Source: Armillaria gallica
Taxonomy: Eukaryota > Basidiomycota > Agaricomycetes > Agaricales > Physalacriaceae
Assembly (NCBI GenBank): GCA_037576215.1
Contig: JBANDB010000006.1
Span: 2,728,001-2,792,000, forward strand
DNA: 64,000 bases
Direction of reading: 5' to 3'
Below the pieces are notes generated by a model. That model was not told the DNA's origin and did not search any database. It saw nothing but the letters and a program-made list of their open reading frames with translations. Shown here piece by piece: positions 59,278-64,000 of this stretch (its first letter is position 1; each line of letters opens with the position of its first letter). A program made the position numbers and the translations under genes.

Positions 59278-61647
59278 ATGTCATCCTCATCTTTCTCATC
59301 TCCCGAAATAACGCCCGCAATGGGACCGGACATTCGTCCAGATTTCTCGTACAAGAACTCGACACACGACGAAGTGCTGGAGGACCTTTCAAGGCATGTC
59401 TGACTGGGCTTGAAGATTTTTTACTAATTCTGAATTCAGTCGCTTCATTCTCAATCTTCCAGACGAGGAGCTTGCGTCACTAGAACGGATATCTTTCCAG
59501 GTGGAACAAGCGTCAGTGACCCTTTTCAGCTTGCCTTGTTTCGCCTAACATCTGTCCAGTCACTGGTTCTACGAAGATTTCATACGAGAGCAGAATTCGA
59601 AGCTACCTTCTCTGACGCTCAAGAAGTTTTCCGCCATGCTCTTCAAAGCATGTCCCCTCCTTCACCAGTGGAGTCATGATCATGAACAAGCCTTCAACCA
59701 ATTTATGCAATACAAGACGCGGGTACCTGTCTGTGGGGCCATTATGCTAAACGAAACTTGGGAGAAGGTGGGATGGTGTATTTTTGCTGTGTGATCCTGA
59801 AATAACTCCGTGCAGTGTGTGTTGGTGAAAGGGTGGAAGGCCTCGTCAGGGTGGGGTTTTCCTAAGGGAAAAATCAACGAATCCGAACCTCAGGCAACAT
59901 GCGCTATTCGAGAGGTGCAGCAATTGGCGTTTGTGTTGTCTTGGGTCCTAACGCTTCAATTTTACAGGTGTTAGAGGAAACTGGCTACAACTTGGCTGGT
60001 CAAGTAAATCCTGACGATGTGATAGAAATGACGATTAAGGAGCAAAAAATTGCGATGTACATTGTTCCAGGCGTTCCCGAAGATTATTCCTTCAAGACGA
60101 AGACACGGAAAGAGATCAGTGTACGCCTTTGACCCCTGTTAGTCCCACTCAATTCTAATGTTTCGTGTAGAGGATCGATTGGTTCAAACTTTCGGATCTG
60201 CCAACATGGAGGCGTAATAATGCATCCCCTGGGAAATTCTATCTAATCTCACCATTCATTGGGTACGCCTCACTGTTCTTCCTCTTGCTCGATTGATTTA
60301 ATAGAACTCCCCAGACCCTTGAGATCCTGGATTGCTTCACATAAACCTCAGGGCTTAGCAAAGAAAATCAGAACGAAGGCAGCGCCGTTTTGTCCCAGTT
60401 CACCTATTCCAGAAGAGCACGATGCCAATCAGGAATCAAGTTCTCAGTCGTCGTCTGCCGATAACGGTGATCCTCAAACGCCTTCACCTCAATACACGCA
60501 ATCCTCAGTTCACCCCGTAGTACATGATGATTCCCAGACCATGGACACTTCAATCATGGACCCCCATTTTGCGCGATTATTGTCCTCATTGACAATGTCC
60601 GGGATGGCCAAGGCTGAGTCCAAAGAAGTTCAGCTGTCTGTCAGTTCTAAGGAGTCGGATACTCCTACGCCAGAAACATTTCCGTCTATGGGATTGCGCC
60701 CAACTGACCGTGAAGCACCTATTGTACAACCTTCAGATCCATCCCGTCCACCAGCCTCTGACATGGCACTACGACATACATTGTCTCCGAGAAGACCTAC
60801 TCCATCATCTACGCACGTCAGCCCCAGCCCATCTTCTAGCGAGAACAGAGCGATGCCAGCAAATACATCTGTCCCACCCGTCGAGCTGTCCCCTGCACCC
60901 TCTATTCGTGTTTCGAGAAGGTCTTCGAGCATTGCAGATATCTCTCCTTACCTTAAAAAACATGGACCACCACCAACATCTGCTACTCACATGAAGCAGT
61001 TGGCGTTGTTGGAAAGCGTTATTGGTGAATCCACCACTATGTCACGTCGCCTAGACCAGGCCGAGCAGAATCTTCAGTTTTCTCAGCGTCCTCCTCACCA
61101 TCCTCACTCCTTTGCCCCGGGTTTCACGTTTCCTCCTGTCGCTGATCGCACCGATGTCATCTACTCTTCTGGATCCGATGGTCGACAGTCGGTCGCAGGA
61201 GTGCTACGACCGCCGGCGTTCATGCAACCTGCATCCAGCATGGTTTACGATGATCCGTTCAAAGTGCGGCCCAGGACAAGCCTAGCAGCTCATCGTCCGA
61301 TAATGCCTTTACAGGCAGGAAGTTTGGGTCACGGACAGATGATGACTATGATGAATGGACAAACCCATCCTCCTCCTCATGCAACTCCATATTCGTCATT
61401 TGGATTACCTCTCGGACCGCAACCTCCCATTCCATACGGTGCCGCGTCTCTTGGCTACCCACCAATGTATGGTCCTAGTTCCGTGCCGAACTCTCATCCA
61501 GTACCCGCTCCCGTGCTTTCGCCAAGGTCTCCGGTAACGCAAACACCCTACGCATCGCAACCCATGCACCCACACAATGCCGCAACTACAGCCCTATTAA
61601 CAATACTCAACAAAGGCGGCATGTCTAATTCAAGCAATGCATCATAG
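59278..61647 (+). CDS. DCP2: mRNA-decapping enzyme Dcp2
   Basis: Catalytic subunit of the Dcp1-Dcp2 complex, removing the m7G cap. Box A/regulatory domain: [40 protein letters not shown] and [20 protein letters not shown]. The Nudix motif is [27 protein letters not shown], matching GX5EX7REUXEEXGU; an intron lies inside it between REV and LEE. Box B follows ([25 protein letters not shown]). A long disordered C-terminal region includes short helical leucine motifs such as [11 protein letters not shown] and [12 protein letters not shown]. Similar motifs bind Edc3 or Pat1 in other fungi. The start ATG 59278 is preferred; an in-frame alternative exists 14 codons later. About 650 residues in all. 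Confidence 0.91.
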
Positions 61648-62750
61648 ATGCCAGTCTAGTAATGCCACATTCTCTTGGTTATTCTATGTTCTCCTGTACA
61701 TCATAACCACTGTCTCTCCTTCCAGTTATACGTATATCCCCAGTGATGATCATACTATCAGCGTGCTATATATCATATCCTGTGTTTCTGTTAACGACTT
61801 TCCTCCTGTCTCTTCCTTTTCCTTTTCTCCATGTTTTCGTGCAGCGTGTCTTGGCATTGTATCCGTTTCTTTATATCCATTCGCATTCCTACAGTATTCT
61901 GTCTTTTTATCGTTGCCCTATCATGGGCGTTAGTTTACGTTGTGTCATCTACTGTGTTTTGCTCGGGTTTAGGATCGCACTAGTTAGGGTCTTGGTGCAA
62001 TTGTAACATCTCAGACAGTCCTTCGTAATTCAAACCGGACGCACTAGCGTTTAACATTGACCCTCGATAACGGAAGTCTGACTGATTCTGTGGTAAACTA
62101 TAAGCCGATCTGTCTTCTAGTATTGCGTATCTTTCGTCTTTATATTCATCCCCATGGCCCGCGGCCGGGCCTATAGAGCGCTTCTAGTCCACCCTGACAA
62201 CAGGAGATACCGCTACTACTGGCTGATCCAGAATTGAGTTTGTGATGGCTGTCGATGACAGACGTAATTACTTGAAACTTGAATACTCCACTCAGTCGGT
62301 AGGGTCAGGAAATAAAGAAAGAGAGGCGCGGCCGCGACCAGACAGAATGAATGATGTCGAATGATGACACAGAAATCTCGTATCAATCAGATCCTGTCAC
62401 TCGGATACACGTCGGATCCGTACTCCGCCACAGAGTAAGCTAAGCGATGGTCAGCCCCGCAGATATCGCTGTTAGAGAAACAGGGTCCTTTTCTGTCATT
62501 GCTGGTATTCTCCATTCTTATATTCTTTGTGCATGTAACATGAGGCTAGGAGGCCAGGAATGGCGCCGGCAATGAGAATTGTGAAGGTGGAGAGTTCCAC
62601 GCCCATTTGCGGCAGCGCTGACTAAGTCCCACGTGGCTATTGGTGCTTTCCGTTTTTCACTTGCCTAATGACATTTAACGTCTAGACATCCTCCATTCTC
62701 TCTCTTTCTATAACTTTCGTCTCTCCTTTTGCACATTTTAGACGGTCGAA
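61648..62750. other. intergenic region, no gene recognised
   Basis: The longest gap, about 1.1 kb, separates DCP2 from the pyrophosphokinase gene. The first 350 bp are T/C-rich and look like a 3' UTR. The final 50 bp before 62751 are pyrimidine-rich (TCTCTCTTTCT and CTCTCCTTTT), as often seen before highly expressed fungal genes. No coding or RNA gene was recognised. Confidence 0.55.
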
Positions 62751-64000
62751 ATGCTAAATGGAAGTGGGATAAAAATTTTCTCTGGTATGTGCATCGCCAA
62801 AGGATCGGAAGTGTTTAACCGAGCCCTTCTGCAGGGACTAGTCACCCGGAACTAGCAGAGATTATCGCTCGTCGGTTCGTGGCCAATATATACGATGCTT
62901 ATCGTGGAGCAGCAAATTAACAGTCTGCTTAGAATAGGCCTTCCACTATCAAAAGCCGACGTTACACGCAGTGGGATTGGAGAAACCAATGTTCGCATCG
63001 CAGAATCCGTGCGGGAAAACGACGTCTACATTATCAATACCGGATGTGGCGCAGTCAATACGGCACTCATGGAGTTGTGCATAATGATCCATGCATGCAA
63101 GATTGCGAGTGCAAAAAGGATTACGGCGGTGCTCCCCCTGTTTCCCTATGCACGACAGGACAAAAAAGATAAGAGTCGGGCGCCTATAACGGCCAAGCTG
63201 GTGGCGAATATGATACAGCGCGCAGGATGCGACCATGTTATTGTGAGGAATTTGTGGAAATGTTGCATGCAATCCTGATGCATGAGTCCAGACCATGGAT
63301 TTGCACGCTTCCCAGATCCAAGGATTCTTCGATGTACCAGTTGACAAGTAAGTCAATCGTTGTTACAGCTGCGTGACCTGCTGACGATGATTATCACGGT
63401 TGTCAGCGTGAGTTTGTATAGCATACTTCATCTCGAGCGAGCAAGGCGTTTACGCAAAATGAAAGCTGTACGCAGAACCTTCTGCAATTCTGTACATCCG
63501 GACACACTTCGATCTGAAGAATGTCGTTATAGTCTCACCGGATGCGGGCGGTGCCAAGAGGTGAGTCGTTCCATCCGTCGGATAGATGGAATTTACTAAG
63601 TGATCCAGGGCAACATCCATAGCTGATCGGCTAGGAGTTGACTTTGCATTGTTTCACAAGGAGCGCAAGAAGGCCAATGAAGTGTCTCGGATGGTTCTCG
63701 TGGGCCATGTGAAAGGCAAGGTCGGAATTCTCGTCGACGATATGGCTGACACCTGTGGTACATTGTGTCTTGCGGCCCAACACCTCGCAGAAGCCGGGGT
63801 GGAGAAGGCGTATGCGTTTGTAACACACGGCATCCTGAGCGGGAACGCGCTAAAATCCATAGAAGAAAGCACGCTGGAAAAGCTCATTGTGACGAATACT
63901 CTGCCTCAGGTGGAGAACCAGCGAAAGTGCGCTAAAATAGAGGTCATTGACATTGGAGTGGTACTAGGAGAGGTCATCCGACGGAGCCACTACGGAGAGA
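62751..64000 (+). CDS. PRS1: ribose-phosphate pyrophosphokinase (PRPP synthetase), 3' end beyond window
   Basis: Makes PRPP from ribose 5-phosphate and ATP for nucleotide, His and Trp synthesis. The spliced start is [20 protein letters not shown], then [17 protein letters not shown]. Motifs are [94 protein letters not shown] (regulatory flexible region), [40 protein letters not shown] (the PRPP-binding loop) and [13 protein letters not shown]. It is truncated by the window end just after [10 protein letters not shown]; about 15-20 residues are missing. The junction VDN-LYAEP requires a one-nucleotide exon at 63407. The numbering PRS1 is tentative, since fungi carry several paralogs. Confidence 0.9.
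63407..63407 (+). other. candidate single-nucleotide exon (C) in the PRPP synthetase gene
   Basis: Before it lies a 59-nt intron (63348-63406, GTAAGT to TGTCAG), after it a 58-nt intron (63408-63465, GTGAGT to GAAAG). The preceding exon ends in AA and the next starts CTG TAC. The single C completes AAC, giving Asn of the universal PVDNLYAEP. A single 118-nt intron would shift the frame and reach a stop. Confidence 0.7.

Noticed and set aside
63348..63380. Four-nucleotide exon CTGC as an alternative to the one-nucleotide exon
   Set aside because: It keeps frame but would need a 21-nt first intron, too short for splicing, and inserts a Cys into the invariant VDNLYAEP.

Overview
The window is nuclear DNA of a filamentous basidiomycete, most probably an agaricomycete. 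Nearly every gene is broken by several very short introns (about 50-75 nt, GT(A/G)NGT donors, CTNA-type branch regions), genes are packed on both strands with gaps of tens to hundreds of bases, and the proteins are fungal orthologs (Rac1, PPZ-type phosphatase, Dcp2, INCENP, Rec8). No bacterial, viral, transposon, CRISPR, tRNA or rRNA feature was seen. Coordinates for genes run from start codon to stop codon across introns; internal exon borders were deduced by eye from conserved protein sequence and splice signals.

Layout. 0.2-4 kb: a Rac1 GTPase and, upstream of it, a decayed ferric-chelate reductase. 4-13 kb: two unrecognised proteins, PEX16, a cupin and a short-chain dehydrogenase that converge, and an RBM39-like splicing factor. 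13.9-19 kb: an anion:cation symporter-family transporter divergent from a RidA enamine deaminase followed by a D-serine dehydratase, a plausible small D-amino-acid catabolic cluster. 19-27 kb: a Rab4-like GTPase, then two Ser/Thr-rich single-pass membrane paralogs in inverted orientation around an isochorismatase-like hydrolase; all three of these last genes carry an apparent one-base indel. 27-35 kb: a conserved membrane protein, a GT31 glycosyltransferase, a CIR_N protein and a GST-like protein. 35-46 kb: CS-SGS (SGT1-like) protein, dihydrofolate reductase, mitochondrial bL36, an EamA/SLC35F transporter, PPZ phosphatase, ribosomal protein S11, DNA ligase I and mitochondrial pyruvate carrier 1. 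46-64 kb: a poly-Q protein of unknown role, IPP isomerase, meiotic cohesin Rec8, a GRAM-domain membrane protein, INCENP, Dcp2 and a ribose-phosphate pyrophosphokinase cut by the window end.

Most genes are housekeeping and not functionally linked to their neighbours. The main exception is the RidA/D-serine dehydratase pair: the dehydratase makes 2-aminoacrylate and RidA removes it. The most unusual structural signal is in the pyrophosphokinase gene, where the conserved reading frame is restored only if a single nucleotide (63407) is an exon of its own between two ordinary-sized introns. Other notable points are a GC-AG intron in the phosphatase gene, a 12-nt terminal coding exon in bL36m, and an SGT1-like protein without a TPR domain.
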